A stretch of DNA of 64,000 nt, from contig NZ_BDCF01000010.1 of assembly GCF_001613365.1 (NCBI RefSeq), forward strand, positions 1 through 64,000. The letters are read 5' to 3'. Positions 8,540 through 17,969 of this stretch are shown here, piece after piece. Every line of letters begins with the position of its first letter. The stretch's first letter is position 1. The position numbers and the translations under genes are program-made. The notes beneath the pieces were generated by a model, which searched no databases, was not told the origin of the DNA, and was given only the letters and a program-made list of their open reading frames with translations. The stretch is from Nocardia xishanensis NBRC 101358 (GTDB taxonomy: Bacteria; Actinomycetota; Actinomycetes; Mycobacteriales; Mycobacteriaceae).

Positions 8540-9793
8540 ATGAGTGACCTCACCAATCAAATGGTGATCGCCGAACGCACAGAGGTCGCCCGCGGCGTGC
8601 GGCACCTACTCGCCGCCCCGCTGATCGTGGAGCGCGACGCGCCGGAGGTGTTCGACATCGTCCGGCGGCGGCGCGATCCGATCGCCAAGTGGTTCGACTA
8701 CTACTGCGGGTGGACGCTCATCGTGGAGCCACGCCTGGGATACGCCCGACTGGTGAAGGTGCGCGCGGCACTCGACCCGACGCGTCCGGCTCGCCGGATA
8801 CGCTCCAGCCGAGCCGAATTCGACAGGCTGCGGTATGTCCTGCTGTGTGTCACCGCCGCCGAGCTCTTCGCGGCGCCGGTGACGACGATCGGCTTGCTGG
8901 CCGGCCGCGTGCGGGCAGCCACCGCCGAGGACCCACTGCTCCCGAGCTTCGACTCCGCCGCACGCGCCCACCGCATGGCGTTCGTGGACGTCCTGCGGCT
9001 GCTGGAGTCGTTCGGCGTCCTGCAGGTGATCGACGGCGTCACGGACTCCTACGTGGATTCCGATTCCGCGAAGGTTCTCTTCCGTGTCGACGCGACACTG
9101 TTGTTGCGGCTGCTCGCCGCGCCGACCGGACCGTCCCAGCTCGCCGTCTCGGCCTCGGAAGTGCCGCTGCGCGTGGACGAACTACTGGACGAACTGGTCC
9201 GGGAGCGCCGGTACGGGCCCGCGAGCTACCCCGGCAAACACACCGACACCTCCGGTATTTCGGAAACTCAGCGCAACCTGTGGTTGAGGCACAGTGTGTT
9301 CCGCCGTTTGATCGACGACCCGGTCGTCTATTTCGACGATCTCACCGCCGACGAACGCGCCTACCTGGCGTCCCCGACCGGCAGGCAACTCCTGCGCAGA
9401 GCCGCCGACCAGGGTGGTTTCGTGCTCGAAGAACGCGCCGAGGGAGTGCTGTTCGTCGATCCGGAAGCCATCTCCACCGACTCACGTTTCCCCGACGATG
9501 CCGCGACGGCGAAGGTCGCGGCGCTACTCCTGCTGGACACGATGTCCGGCCCCGCCACCGACGAGCAGCTGCGCCGCGCCGCCGCCGACCTGCTGACGAA
9601 GTTCCCGCGTTGGGCGCGCACCTACCAGGGTGAGGAAGGCGCCCGGCAACTGGTGGCCGATGCACTGATGGTCCTGAGATCGTTCGGACTCGTCCGCATC
9701 CATGCATCGGGCCTGGTCGTTCCCCTTCCCGCTGCCGCCCGCTACCGCGTCACCGGCATTCGCACGTCCCCAGCTTCCGAGGACCCCTCATGA
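8540..9793 (+). CDS. jetB: Wadjet system protein JetB (DUF2398 / TIGR02678), MukE-like
   Basis: This is the MukE/KITE-like partner of JetA in the Wadjet complex, 417 residues. The pattern is that of tandem winged-helix domains: early RGVRHLLAAPLI, then the KWFDYYCGWTLIVE and GYARLVK segments that are typical of TIGR02678, and later FVDVLRLLESFGVLQVIDG. A C-terminal winged helix (ALMVLRSFGLVRIH) closes the protein. The TGA stop overlaps the jetC ATG by four bases (ATGA), so JetB and JetC are made together. I assign it by family likeness and by its position between jetA and jetC. Confidence 0.85.
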   Translation: MSDLTNQMVIAERTEVARGVRHLLAAPLIVERDAPEVFDIVRRRRDPIAKWFDYYCGWTLIVEPRLGYARLVKVRAALDPTRPARRIRSSRAEFDRLRYVLLCVTAAELFAAPVTTIGLLAGRVRAATAEDPLLPSFDSAARAHRMAFVDVLRLLESFGVLQVIDGVTDSYVDSDSAKVLFRVDATLLLRLLAAPTGPSQLAVSASEVPLRVDELLDELVRERRYGPASYPGKHTDTSGISETQRNLWLRHSVFRRLIDDPVVYFDDLTADERAYLASPTGRQLLRRAADQGGFVLEERAEGVLFVDPEAISTDSRFPDDAATAKVAALLLLDTMSGPATDEQLRRAAADLLTKFPRWARTYQGEEGARQLVADALMVLRSFGLVRIHASGLVVPLPAAARYRVTGIRTSPASEDPS

Positions 9794-12700
9794 CCGTCAC
9801 CACATTGCCGAACCTCGTACCGACCGCCGAACGGGAACCGCGATGGGTGCCCACCAGGGCAGGCATCGTGAATATCTGGCGTTACTACGACGAGATCCTC
9901 GAATTCCACGACGGCCGACTGCTGTTGCGCGGACCGAACGGCAGCGGCAAATCCAAGGCGCTCGAGTTGCTGTTGCCCTTCCTGTTCGATGCGAACCTGC
10001 GGGCGAACCGGCTGTCCACCTTCGGCACCAATGAGCGCACCATGCACTGGAACCTAATGGGGGAAGGCGCTTCCGGAGCCACTCGAGTCGGGTACGTGTG
10101 GCTGGAGTTCCGGTTCCCCGGCGAATCGGGCCGGTGGTTCACCTGCGGGGCGCGCCTGCAAGCGACCTCACGGACGACGACCGTGCACGCCGACTACTTC
10201 ACCACCGCGCTGCGCGTCTCAGACCCGGACGCACCGGATTCCCTCGCACTGACCGACGCGAACCGCCCGCTGACCAAGGCGGCCCTCGCCGAGCGGCTCG
10301 GTGAGCAGGGGACGGTGCACGAGAATGCCACGGAATACCGGGCGGCGGTGCGCTCGACCCTGTTCCCGGCCATGGGAGCCGACCGCTACGACGCGCTGAT
10401 CACCGCGTTGCTGCAACTGCGCACGCCCAAACTGTCGCAGCGGCTGGACCCGGCCCTGCTGTCGTCATTGCTGTCCAGCGCGCTGCCCCCGCTCGATCGA
10501 GACGAGATAGCCGACCTGGCAGAGGGATTCGAACGTCTCGACGCCCAACGCGAACGACTCGCCCGGCTGGGCGAGGAGGTGGCGGCCACCCGAAAGCTGG
10601 CACGCCAGCAACAAACCTACGCGCAGCGGGTATTGCGGTCCGCGGCCGCGACTCTCAGCGCGGCGACCACCGAGATGGACAAGCTGGCCGACGCCGCGAA
10701 GTCGTCCGCGGCCGAGTACGAGCGGATCGCGGCGCTCGAAATGGAAACCATTGAGCGCGTGGGGAACTCGGAAGCCGATCTCTCGATCGCCGAAGGCGAG
10801 CGCGAGGGATTGATCAAGTCGCCCGCTTACCAGAAGGGCCTCGAACTGGACGACCGTCGCCGCGAGACCGCGAAGGCGCGCCGATGGGCCGACGACGCCG
10901 AGGCGAAATCTGCCGAGCTGCTCAGCCGGGCCGAGCGGGATGGGGCGAAGCACGCCACGGCACTCCAGGCCGTCGACCAGTGGGAACGAGTGGTGGCCAC
11001 CGCCGGAATCGAGGCCGGTCAGTCGGGTCGCCGCGCGGGTATGACCGGCATCCACGACGAGCTCGCCGCCGACCCCGGTTCCCGGCAGAGCCGGACACTG
11101 CTCAGCGCCGCCGTCCGCGCCAAGCGCGGCCAGGTCGACGACATGCTCAAGGTGCTCACGCGCCACGACAACGCCGTCGCGCGACGCACCGACGCAGAGA
11201 CGGATCTCGACAAGGCTCGCGCCGCACTGCTCGCGGCCGAACACGAACACGCGGAGTCCGAGCGCGCATTCGAAACCGAACTCGGCACACTGCGCGAGGC
11301 CGTGTGGTCCTGGGCGGGCTCGTGTGACGCGCTGTCGTTCGACGACCCGGATACCATTTCCGATCTGGTCGAGGACCGGCCCGCGTTGGTCGAAGCGGCC
11401 AATCGCGCCGCGACCCTACGCCTGCAGGAGGTGACCCGGCAAGAGACCCTGCACCAGAACGAGATCGACGCCGTGACGGCGCTGCGAGACGCCTGTGCGG
11501 ACGAGCGCGAACAGTTGGCCCTCGAACAGGACATCCCGCCGGAGCCACCGCGCTGGCGTACCGCCGACCGCGCGGGGCGAGCTGGCGCACCGCTGTGGCG
11601 GTTGATCGATTTCGCCGACGGTCTCGCGCCCCGAACCGCGGCGGGCGTGGAAGCCGCGTTGGAGTCCTGCGGACTGCTCGACGCATGGGTGGGGGCACGA
11701 GGCGAGGTGGCCGGCCACGATCTGTTCGCCGATCCGTCAGCGGTCGAACCTGTTTCCGGCCGCTCGCTCGCCGAGGTGCTGGTCCCGGTGCCCGGCGCGG
11801 ACGTCGCGCCGGAGCAGGTGAACCGGTTGCTGTCGAGCATCGCGTTCGGCGAACGTCTTCCCGGAGAAGCGGTCGCCGCCGTCGGGGCAGACGGCGCCTG
11901 GCGCTTGGCCACCGCGACCGGCTCGTGGTCGAAGGATCACCCCGCCTTCATCGGGGCATCGACCCGAGCCAAGGCACGCGAGGCGCACATCCAGCGCTTG
12001 CTCGCCGAGATCGCCTCGCACGACCGCCGCCTCGACGAACTGCGCGAACAACTGGACCACTGCGCCGCCCACCGCGCACTCATCGAGTCCGAGCGAGCGA
12101 ACCTGCCGGCGTTCACCGAGGTGGACGCGGCCGAGAAACAGCTCACCAGAACGGAATCGGCGCTGTCGACCGCCGACGCGCAGGTACGCGACCGCGCGGC
12201 CACACTCACCACCCGCGAAGTCGAGGTGCGCCAAACCCAGCACGCCTTGGCAGTCGCCGCCGCCGAGACCGGGTTACCCACCGACCGTCTCGCGCTGGGA
12301 CTCGTCGTCGAGGCCATCGAGAATTTCGCCGGTCAGGCCGGTGCGTGGCTGGACTCTCACGCAGACCTGCGCGCCGCCCGAGGCACCGCGGACACGGCTC
12401 AGGCTCTCGCCGAACAGTCCGCGGCCGACGCCACCACCTACGCCAAGACCGCCGCCGCAGCTGAGGACGAATACCGCCGCGCCGCAGCCGAACTCGCGGC
12501 GATCGAGGAATCCGCCCGGCAGGACTACCAGGAGACGCTGACCCGGATCAATCAAGTGCGCGCACGAGTCCGCGCACTCAACGATTCGATCAAAACCGAC
12601 CGCGCCACCCTGACCGACCTCGCGCACCGGCTCGGCAAACTCGATTCCCAGCGCGCCACCGACCTCGCGGCCCGCGACACCGCGATCGCGTCCCGTGACG

Positions 12701-13821
12701 AAGTCGCGCTGCGATTCCGCCACCTGGCCGGCGGCACCTTCCCCGAGGACGGCCGGTTCCCCGACCTGCCGAAATTCCGCGCGACCCTCACCGCATCCGA
12801 GGGCGTGCGGGCCGCGCTCGACGCCGCCAGGATGATCTCGGCGGCCTGGCCGACCATCCCCCATTCACCGACGAACATCAGCGAGGCGATGCGCAGACTC
12901 GCCGACTCGGTCCACGAATGCCGGACCGCCTTGAGCACCCGCGCCGACCTCGATCTCGAATCCGACGGCGAGGTCCAGGTATTCGCCGCGGTCATCGACG
13001 GTGTGCGCGTGGGTTGCGCCGAACTGCTGCGCATCATCGAAGACGAAGCCAAGCAAGCCGAGAACGAGATCACCGAACACGAACGCCGCCTGTTCGACCA
13101 CACCCTCACCGGCGACACCCGCCGCCACCTGGCCGCCCGCATCCGGCAGGCCAACGAGCTGGTCGACGGCATGAACACCCGGCTCAAAATGGTGCGCACC
13201 GCGTCCAACGTCGCCGTCGAACTCGTCTGGCAAGTCGGCAAAGACCTGCCACCGGGCACCAAGGCCGCGCGCGAACTGCTGCTAAAGGACCCCGCGCGAC
13301 TGACCGAGACCGACCGCGAATCCCTGCACCGATTCCTGCGCGAACGCATCGAAGCCGCCAAGGCCGCCGACACCGCCACCAGCTGGGAGCAACAACTCAC
13401 CCAGGTCTTCGACTACACCAAATGGCATCAATTCATCGTCAAGGTCGACCGCGGCTCCGGTGACGGCTTCCAAGAGCTGACCAAGAAACTGCACGGCGCC
13501 CTGTCCGGCGGCGAGAAGGCCATAGCCCTGCACCTCCCCCTGTTCGCCGCGGTCGCCGCCCACTACCAATCCACCCCCAGCGCACCCCGCGTGATCATGC
13601 TCGATGAAGTCTTCGTGGGCGTGGATACCGCCAACCGCGGCCAGATCTTCGCGCTGCTGTCGGCTTTGGATCTGGACTTGGTGCTGACCTCGGACCACGA
13701 ATGGTGCACGTATGCGGAGCTGAGCGGTATCGGGATACACCAGATCATCAGCGGGGATGGGCAGGACGCGGTGACTACGGCGAGGTTCACGTGGGATGGG
13801 GAGGAGCTGCTGCCGGTGTGA
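9790..13821 (+). CDS. jetC: Wadjet system protein JetC (TIGR02680), SMC/MukB-like ATPase
   Basis: This is the SMC-like motor that extrudes plasmid DNA loops before JetD cuts. The 1343-residue protein has Walker A GPNGSGKS (48-55) at the N terminus. Long Ala/Glu/Arg-rich coiled coils lie on both sides of a hinge-like region (around 580-720, APLWRLIDFADGL onward). The C-terminal ATPase half carries the ABC signature LSGGEK (from 1238) and Walker B VIMLDEV (1268-1274). The C terminus LTSDHEWCTYAELSGIGIHQI is typical of TIGR02680. All ATPase motifs look intact. I believe the four-gene set corresponds to Wadjet type II, but that subtype label is from memory. The gene ends 62 bp before the end of the convergent NUDIX gene. 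Confidence 0.9.
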   Translation: MTVTTLPNLVPTAEREPRWVPTRAGIVNIWRYYDEILEFHDGRLLLRGPNGSGKSKALELLLPFLFDANLRANRLSTFGTNERTMHWNLMGEGASGATRVGYVWLEFRFPGESGRWFTCGARLQATSRTTTVHADYFTTALRVSDPDAPDSLALTDANRPLTKAALAERLGEQGTVHENATEYRAAVRSTLFPAMGADRYDALITALLQLRTPKLSQRLDPALLSSLLSSALPPLDRDEIADLAEGFERLDAQRERLARLGEEVAATRKLARQQQTYAQRVLRSAAATLSAATTEMDKLADAAKSSAAEYERIAALEMETIERVGNSEADLSIAEGEREGLIKSPAYQKGLELDDRRRETAKARRWADDAEAKSAELLSRAERDGAKHATALQAVDQWERVVATAGIEAGQSGRRAGMTGIHDELAADPGSRQSRTLLSAAVRAKRGQVDDMLKVLTRHDNAVARRTDAETDLDKARAALLAAEHEHAESERAFETELGTLREAVWSWAGSCDALSFDDPDTISDLVEDRPALVEAANRAATLRLQEVTRQETLHQNEIDAVTALRDACADEREQLALEQDIPPEPPRWRTADRAGRAGAPLWRLIDFADGLAPRTAAGVEAALESCGLLDAWVGARGEVAGHDLFADPSAVEPVSGRSLAEVLVPVPGADVAPEQVNRLLSSIAFGERLPGEAVAAVGADGAWRLATATGSWSKDHPAFIGASTRAKAREAHIQRLLAEIASHDRRLDELREQLDHCAAHRALIESERANLPAFTEVDAAEKQLTRTESALSTADAQVRDRAATLTTREVEVRQTQHALAVAAAETGLPTDRLALGLVVEAIENFAGQAGAWLDSHADLRAARGTADTAQALAEQSAADATTYAKTAAAAEDEYRRAAAELAAIEESARQDYQETLTRINQVRARVRALNDSIKTDRATLTDLAHRLGKLDSQRATDLAARDTAIASRDEVALRFRHLAGGTFPEDGRFPDLPKFRATLTASEGVRAALDAARMISAAWPTIPHSPTNISEAMRRLADSVHECRTALSTRADLDLESDGEVQVFAAVIDGVRVGCAELLRIIEDEAKQAENEITEHERRLFDHTLTGDTRRHLAARIRQANELVDGMNTRLKMVRTASNVAVELVWQVGKDLPPGTKAARELLLKDPARLTETDRESLHRFLRERIEAAKAADTATSWEQQLTQVFDYTKWHQFIVKVDRGSGDGFQELTKKLHGALSGGEKAIALHLPLFAAVAAHYQSTPSAPRVIMLDEVFVGVDTANRGQIFALLSALDLDLVLTSDHEWCTYAELSGIGIHQIISGDGQDAVTTARFTWDGEELLPV

Positions 13822-13882
13822 GCGCCAGCGGCTGCGGGAGGTAGCTGACACACACCACCGGGCGCGACGGAAGCACCATGCT

Positions 13883-14349
13883 TTACCAGCCGTAGACCGA
13901 AAGGAGTCGCCAGCCGCGATGCACTCCATTGCTGTGCGACAGTATCCAATCATGCGGTCGGGCAGCACATCCGTCGCGAACCATCCCAGCGCACTGCACT
14001 TTTCAGGCTCCAGGTTGGTTGGCTCCCCACGCCACGTGTGAACCATGAAGAAGAAGGCCATCCGCCCGCCCGACGACGAGTTGTGCATGATGTGGCGGAA
14101 GTGCACATCGTCCGCCGCGATGGTCACGCCGCACTCTTCCTCGGCCTCGCGGATCAGGGCGTCGACCACCGATTCGTCGGCTTCGAGATGGCCGCTCGGC
14201 AGGTGCCAGGCTCCGTCCTCGAAGCCGGTGTTCTGGCGCTGGCCCAACAGTACTTCGTTCCCGCGGCGCAGCAGCAGGTGAATGTCGCCAGTCACCTTGT
14301 GCCGCTGCGGTTTTGCTTGCTGAGTGATCCGGGTCGTCGTGTCGGTCAT
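13883..14349 (-). CDS. NUDIX hydrolase, with an apparent 1-nt frameshift near the 3' end
   Basis: This gene encodes a pyrophosphohydrolase of nucleoside-diphosphate-linked compounds. The Nudix box is complete: GHLEADE, seven residues, then REAEEECGV. The protein starts at the ATG at 14349 (MTDTTTRITQQ), or at an in-frame TTG at 14394. After AAGDSF the frame does not stop. It runs on for about 200 more residues through the antisense of jetC to 13282. One base out of frame, however, the sequence reads SVYGW and then a stop at 13883-13885. To my knowledge, related actinobacterial proteins often end like this. One missing base at the AAA run 13900-13902 would explain both. This may be a real mutation or a sequencing error. 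The coordinates given assume the repaired end. Confidence 0.75.
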
Positions 14350-14377
14350 TGGTTGGTTTTGTCTCGTCTCGTCGCGA

Positions 14378-14404
14378 TTGAACTGGTTGTTCAATACGTT
14401 GAAC
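14378..14404. promoter_or_regulatory. Triple half-site operator upstream of the NUDIX gene
   Basis: TTGAAC (14378-14383), GTTCAA (14389-14394) and TTGAAC (14399-14404) form two overlapping inverted repeats with half-sites about 10-11 bp apart. The first pair extends to ATTGAAC / GTTCAAT. Spacing of one helical turn per half-site fits a dimeric repressor, for example TetR-like. No regulator gene is adjacent. Confidence 0.55.
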
Positions 14405-14568
14405 CCGTAAGCGCACCGAGCCTAGGTCCCTCGCCGGCGGTGCGATATCGAACCGGATTGGTCTGTGTCAATTGGCAGCCCGCATGCTGACCCGCGGTCC
14501 GCACCCAGGCCGGTGCCGACGAACGGTGACCCGGACGCCACACCAGCGGTGAGCGTCCGGCCACCATG

Positions 14569-16335
14569 TCACATCCGTTGCGGTGCGGCGATCCCCAACT
14601 GCCCCAAACCGAGTTCTAGAGTGCGAGCCGTCAACTGGCACAGTGCGATTCGATTGGAACGGATAGGCTCGTCGGCCGCGATGACTGGGCACGAGTCGTA
14701 GAAGCTGGTGTAAGCGCGGGCAAGATCGTAGAGATAGCCAGCCAGCCGGTGTGGCTCCAAGACTTCGGCGACCTCGCCGAGGACGGCTCCGTAGCCGTCG
14801 AGGGCCAAAGCGAGCTCCCGCTCCGCCGGTTCGAGAGGACCGAGAGTGTCGACCGTGGCTCGGGTCGCGGCACCGGCCTTGCGCAGGATCGAACACACCC
14901 GAGCGTGGGCGTATTGCAGGTAGACGCCGGTATTGCCGTTGAGCGAGGTCATCCGGCCAGCGTCGAAGGTGTAGTCCTTGACCCTGGAAGTAGACAGATC
15001 CGCGTACTTGACCGCACCGATACCCGCTTGCTCAGCGATAGTGTCGAGTTCCGCCGAAGTCAGGTCGGGGTTCTTCTCGGCGACAACCGCACGGACACGC
15101 GCGACGGCCTCGTCCAGCAGGTCCATCAACCGAACCGTTCCTCCAGCACGAGTTTTGAACGGCTTGCCGTCCGGCCCCAGGATGGTGCCATAGGCAACGT
15201 GGTCGACACCGATCGCGTCGGTGAGCCACCCCACTCGCCGTGCCGCTTCGAAGACCAGCTGAAAGTGCAATGCCTGACGCGAGTCGGTGACATACAGCAG
15301 CCGGTCGGCGTGCAGCGAGGCGATGCTGTACCGGATGGTAGCCAGATCAGTACTGTCGTAGCCGTAACCGCCGTCGCGTTTGCGGGCCATCAGCACGGCA
15401 GGCTGGTTGTCGGTGCCTTTGACCTGTTCGGACAGCACTACGATCGCGCCGTCGCTGTCGACCGCCACGCCCTTGTCGACGAGTTCGGTGACGGTGTCGG
15501 CCAACTGGTCGTTGTAGAACGACTCGCCGATGTAGTCATCGGGTGTCAGCAGGACACCGAGGCGGTCATAGATCGCACCGAACGCTTTCTCGGACTCGGC
15601 AACGATCTCCCGCCATCGTGCGACAGTTTCGGGGTCACCGGCTTGCAGGGCAACCACGCGGTTCCGCGCCCGGTCGGCGAAGGAAGGATCGGAGTCGAAC
15701 TGCGCGCGGGCGGCCTTGTACAAGCTGTCCAGCGCAGACACCGAGCTGGTGTCGGAATCGAGTTCCTCTGTGTGCCAGGGCGATTCGGGGCGTTCATCGA
15801 TGTATTGGATGAGCATGCCGAACTGGGTGCCCCAGTCGCCCAAGTGGTTCGCGCGGACGACATCAGCGCCGAGGAAGCCGAGGACCCTGGCCAGGCTGTC
15901 ACCGATGATGGTGGTTCGCAGGTGGCCGACATGCATTTCTTTCGCCACGTTCGGGGCCGAGTAGTCGATGACCACCCGACGCCCGTCCTCCGTGGTCGGG
16001 ACGCCGAGCCGAACGTCGGCCAGTCGCGCCGCGACTGTCTCCCACACGGCCGAGTCCGTCAGGGTGATGTTCAAGAAACCTGGGCCAGACACCTGCACAT
16101 CAGCGATCACCCCGTCTGTGACATCAACATGGGTGGCAAGCTCGCCGCCGAGCTGGGCCGGCGGCATACCAACCCGCTTCGCCAACGGCAACGCGGCATT
16201 GGACTGGAAGTCCGCACGATCGGATCGTCGCACTACCGGGTCCGCATCCGCCGTTTCCGGACGGACTCGGGCGATCGCCTCCGACACAGCGGCAGCAACA
16301 CGTCCGAGCAGCGGCACAACACCGGCAGAGCTCAC
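14569..16335 (-). CDS. argS: Arginyl-tRNA synthetase, class I
   Basis: This enzyme charges tRNA-Arg with arginine. The protein is about 588 residues, slightly longer than many ArgRS. It has an N-terminal Add-1-like domain, then the HIGH-type signature HVGH (135-138) within APNVAKEMHVGHLRTT. Next come the Rossmann core (NHLGDWGTQFG), the KFKTR-type loop KPFKTRAGG and a DALR-type C-terminal domain ending in LGIAAPQRM. I chose the GTG at 16335 because AAAGGA lies 7 bases upstream and the ATG at 16383 adds a His-rich unconserved leader. It follows the kinase gene by 162 bp on the same strand, inside an otherwise accessory block. It could be a second ArgRS copy, or the only one if the chromosomal gene was relocated. 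The window cannot decide. Confidence 0.9.
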   Translation of the reverse strand: MSSAGVVPLLGRVAAAVSEAIARVRPETADADPVVRRSDRADFQSNAALPLAKRVGMPPAQLGGELATHVDVTDGVIADVQVSGPGFLNITLTDSAVWETVAARLADVRLGVPTTEDGRRVVIDYSAPNVAKEMHVGHLRTTIIGDSLARVLGFLGADVVRANHLGDWGTQFGMLIQYIDERPESPWHTEELDSDTSSVSALDSLYKAARAQFDSDPSFADRARNRVVALQAGDPETVARWREIVAESEKAFGAIYDRLGVLLTPDDYIGESFYNDQLADTVTELVDKGVAVDSDGAIVVLSEQVKGTDNQPAVLMARKRDGGYGYDSTDLATIRYSIASLHADRLLYVTDSRQALHFQLVFEAARRVGWLTDAIGVDHVAYGTILGPDGKPFKTRAGGTVRLMDLLDEAVARVRAVVAEKNPDLTSAELDTIAEQAGIGAVKYADLSTSRVKDYTFDAGRMTSLNGNTGVYLQYAHARVCSILRKAGAATRATVDTLGPLEPAERELALALDGYGAVLGEVAEVLEPHRLAGYLYDLARAYTSFYDSCPVIAADEPIRSNRIALCQLTARTLELGLGQLGIAAPQRM

Positions 16336-16410
16336 CTTCGATTCCTTTCGATGATGATGGTGAACCGATTGTCGCAGGTGCATGATGTGATCTCGAGTGT
16401 CCCGAGCATA

Positions 16411-16455
16411 GAGACCACCAGCAACGCCAAAGCCAGCTCGGCTCGTGGCGGTCTC
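16411..16455 (-). promoter_or_regulatory. Hairpin in the argS leader
   Basis: On the minus strand, GAGACCGCCACGAGC (16441-16455 region) can pair with GCTGGTGGTCTC (16411-16422), with small bulges. An inner GCC / GGC pair closes a short loop. It lies 76-120 bases before the argS start. It may be a leader structure or just the kinase terminator. Confidence 0.35.
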
Positions 16456-16497
16456 CCATGATATGCAGCCCGAACCGTTCAATGTGAGGCACGGACC

Positions 16498-17928
16498 TCA
16501 GTCGACTTCGATACTTCTGATCAACCTCGCCAGCTCGATGACGCGACGATCCTGCTCTCCGTACCGAACCGCCATCTGACTGTGCAGATGCTGGAGCCTC
16601 GCCACCGCAGCCTGGACATCACCGTTCTGCACATCGCAACTCGCCAACTGCCGCTGGCAGAACATGACCTGCTCGTCGTACGGCCCACGCTCCGTGGTGA
16701 TGTCGTCGGCGAGGCTCCGGTATACCTCGGCAGCGCCGGAGTAGTCGCCGATTTCGAAGCGGAGGTGGGCGAGCTGCATCCGGGCTTCGACCACATCCGC
16801 ATCGCGCGACCCGAACAGGGGAACTGCCAAGTCCACCATGGTCTCCAGCGCATGAAGTGCCGGATCGTACTGCGAGTCGTCCGCGAGATCGCGTGCGCGT
16901 TCGACTGCCCGGTGCAGATCGCCGCGACTGAAATCAGCAGTCACAGCGACCTCTTCGAACACGTCGGCGCGTCTGCTGTCAGCCGGAGCGGATGTGCGAT
17001 CGGCCGCATCACCAGGTGACATCCCAGTCGCGCCAACGGCTTTGGCGTACATAAATGCCGGACCATGCAGATCACCGACTTCCGGCAGCGACCCTAGCTC
17101 GGTCGCGTACCTGAGCAGCACCGTATACACCGTGGCCGCATCCTCGGGTCGCTGGTCGGGCGACTTGGCGAGCATGCTCATGATGAGACCGGCCATTTCG
17201 GCGGGCATCTCGGGAAGTATTTCGCGAATATCGGGCGACGGCAGGTGGACTTGGTTCTGCCACACCGAATACGGCGTAGTACCGGTCATCACCCGATCTC
17301 CGGTGAGCAGCTCGTGCAGCACCAACCCGAGCGCGTAGAGATCGGTCTGCGGCACCACCGGTCGGCCCTCGACCTGCTCGGGTGCCATGAAAGCGGGCGT
17401 ACCGAGCGTGTGCCCGGTACTGGTGTACCGGGTCATGTCGGTATCGAGGATGACAGCGAGGCCGAAGTCCAAAACCTTCACGGTCCCGTCGGCGCACAGC
17501 ATGAGGTTCGACGGCTTCAGATCGCGGTGGTAGATCCGATTTCGGTGGGTCGCCGCAAGCACGGCCGCCGCTTGTGCTCCGAGCGTCGCGACCACTCCGA
17601 TCGGCAGCGGCCCGCGCCGGTCCAGGAGCTCACCGAAGGTGATTCCTTCGATGAATTCCATCACCAGATAGGGCCGTTCCGGGTCGCCTGGAACCGTGCC
17701 CGCGTCGTGGATCACGGGCATCCCGGGATGACGCAGGCGCGCCATGAGTTCGGCCTCACGGAAGAAGCGCTTGGTCCAGTCCGGATCGCTGTCGAGGCCC
17801 GGTTGCGGGAACTTCACCGCGATCCGCCGTTTCAGGTGGCGATCGAATCCCTCATAGACCTGCCCCATTCCACCGGCGCCGATCTCCCTTATGAGTTCGT
17901 ACCGATCTCCGACGACCTGCGGTTGCAC
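16498..17928 (-). CDS. Serine/threonine protein kinase with TPR-like C-terminal half
   Basis: This is a eukaryotic-type protein kinase, about 476 residues. All key motifs are intact: glycine loop GAGGMGQVY (17-25), Lys39 in AVKF, HRDLKPSN (from 134), DFG (154-156) and GTPAFMAPEQ. After about residue 290 the kinase fold ends. The rest is helical repeats rich in Ala/Leu/Asp (LHALETMVDLAVPLF, GDYSGAAEVYRSLADD), which look like tetratricopeptide repeats. There is no transmembrane segment, so it is cytosolic, unlike PknA/B-type sensors. The GTG at 17928 has GGAGG 8 bases upstream and lies 41 bp after the upstream recognition-domain gene. It is therefore co-transcribed with a methylase and probably belongs to that defence cassette. 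Confidence 0.85.
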   Translation of the reverse strand: MQPQVVGDRYELIREIGAGGMGQVYEGFDRHLKRRIAVKFPQPGLDSDPDWTKRFFREAELMARLRHPGMPVIHDAGTVPGDPERPYLVMEFIEGITFGELLDRRGPLPIGVVATLGAQAAAVLAATHRNRIYHRDLKPSNLMLCADGTVKVLDFGLAVILDTDMTRYTSTGHTLGTPAFMAPEQVEGRPVVPQTDLYALGLVLHELLTGDRVMTGTTPYSVWQNQVHLPSPDIREILPEMPAEMAGLIMSMLAKSPDQRPEDAATVYTVLLRYATELGSLPEVGDLHGPAFMYAKAVGATGMSPGDAADRTSAPADSRRADVFEEVAVTADFSRGDLHRAVERARDLADDSQYDPALHALETMVDLAVPLFGSRDADVVEARMQLAHLRFEIGDYSGAAEVYRSLADDITTERGPYDEQVMFCQRQLASCDVQNGDVQAAVARLQHLHSQMAVRYGEQDRRVIELARLIRSIEVD

Positions 17929-17969
17929 CGCCGCTACCTCCGTGAGTCCCGATGGGCTGGCACGCCGAG

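Noticed and set aside
13282..14394. A 370-codon minus-strand frame that would fuse the NUDIX protein to about 200 more residues
   Set aside because: The extra part is antisense to the conserved ATPase end of jetC and has no family resemblance. It is explained by a one-base frameshift at the NUDIX 3' end.
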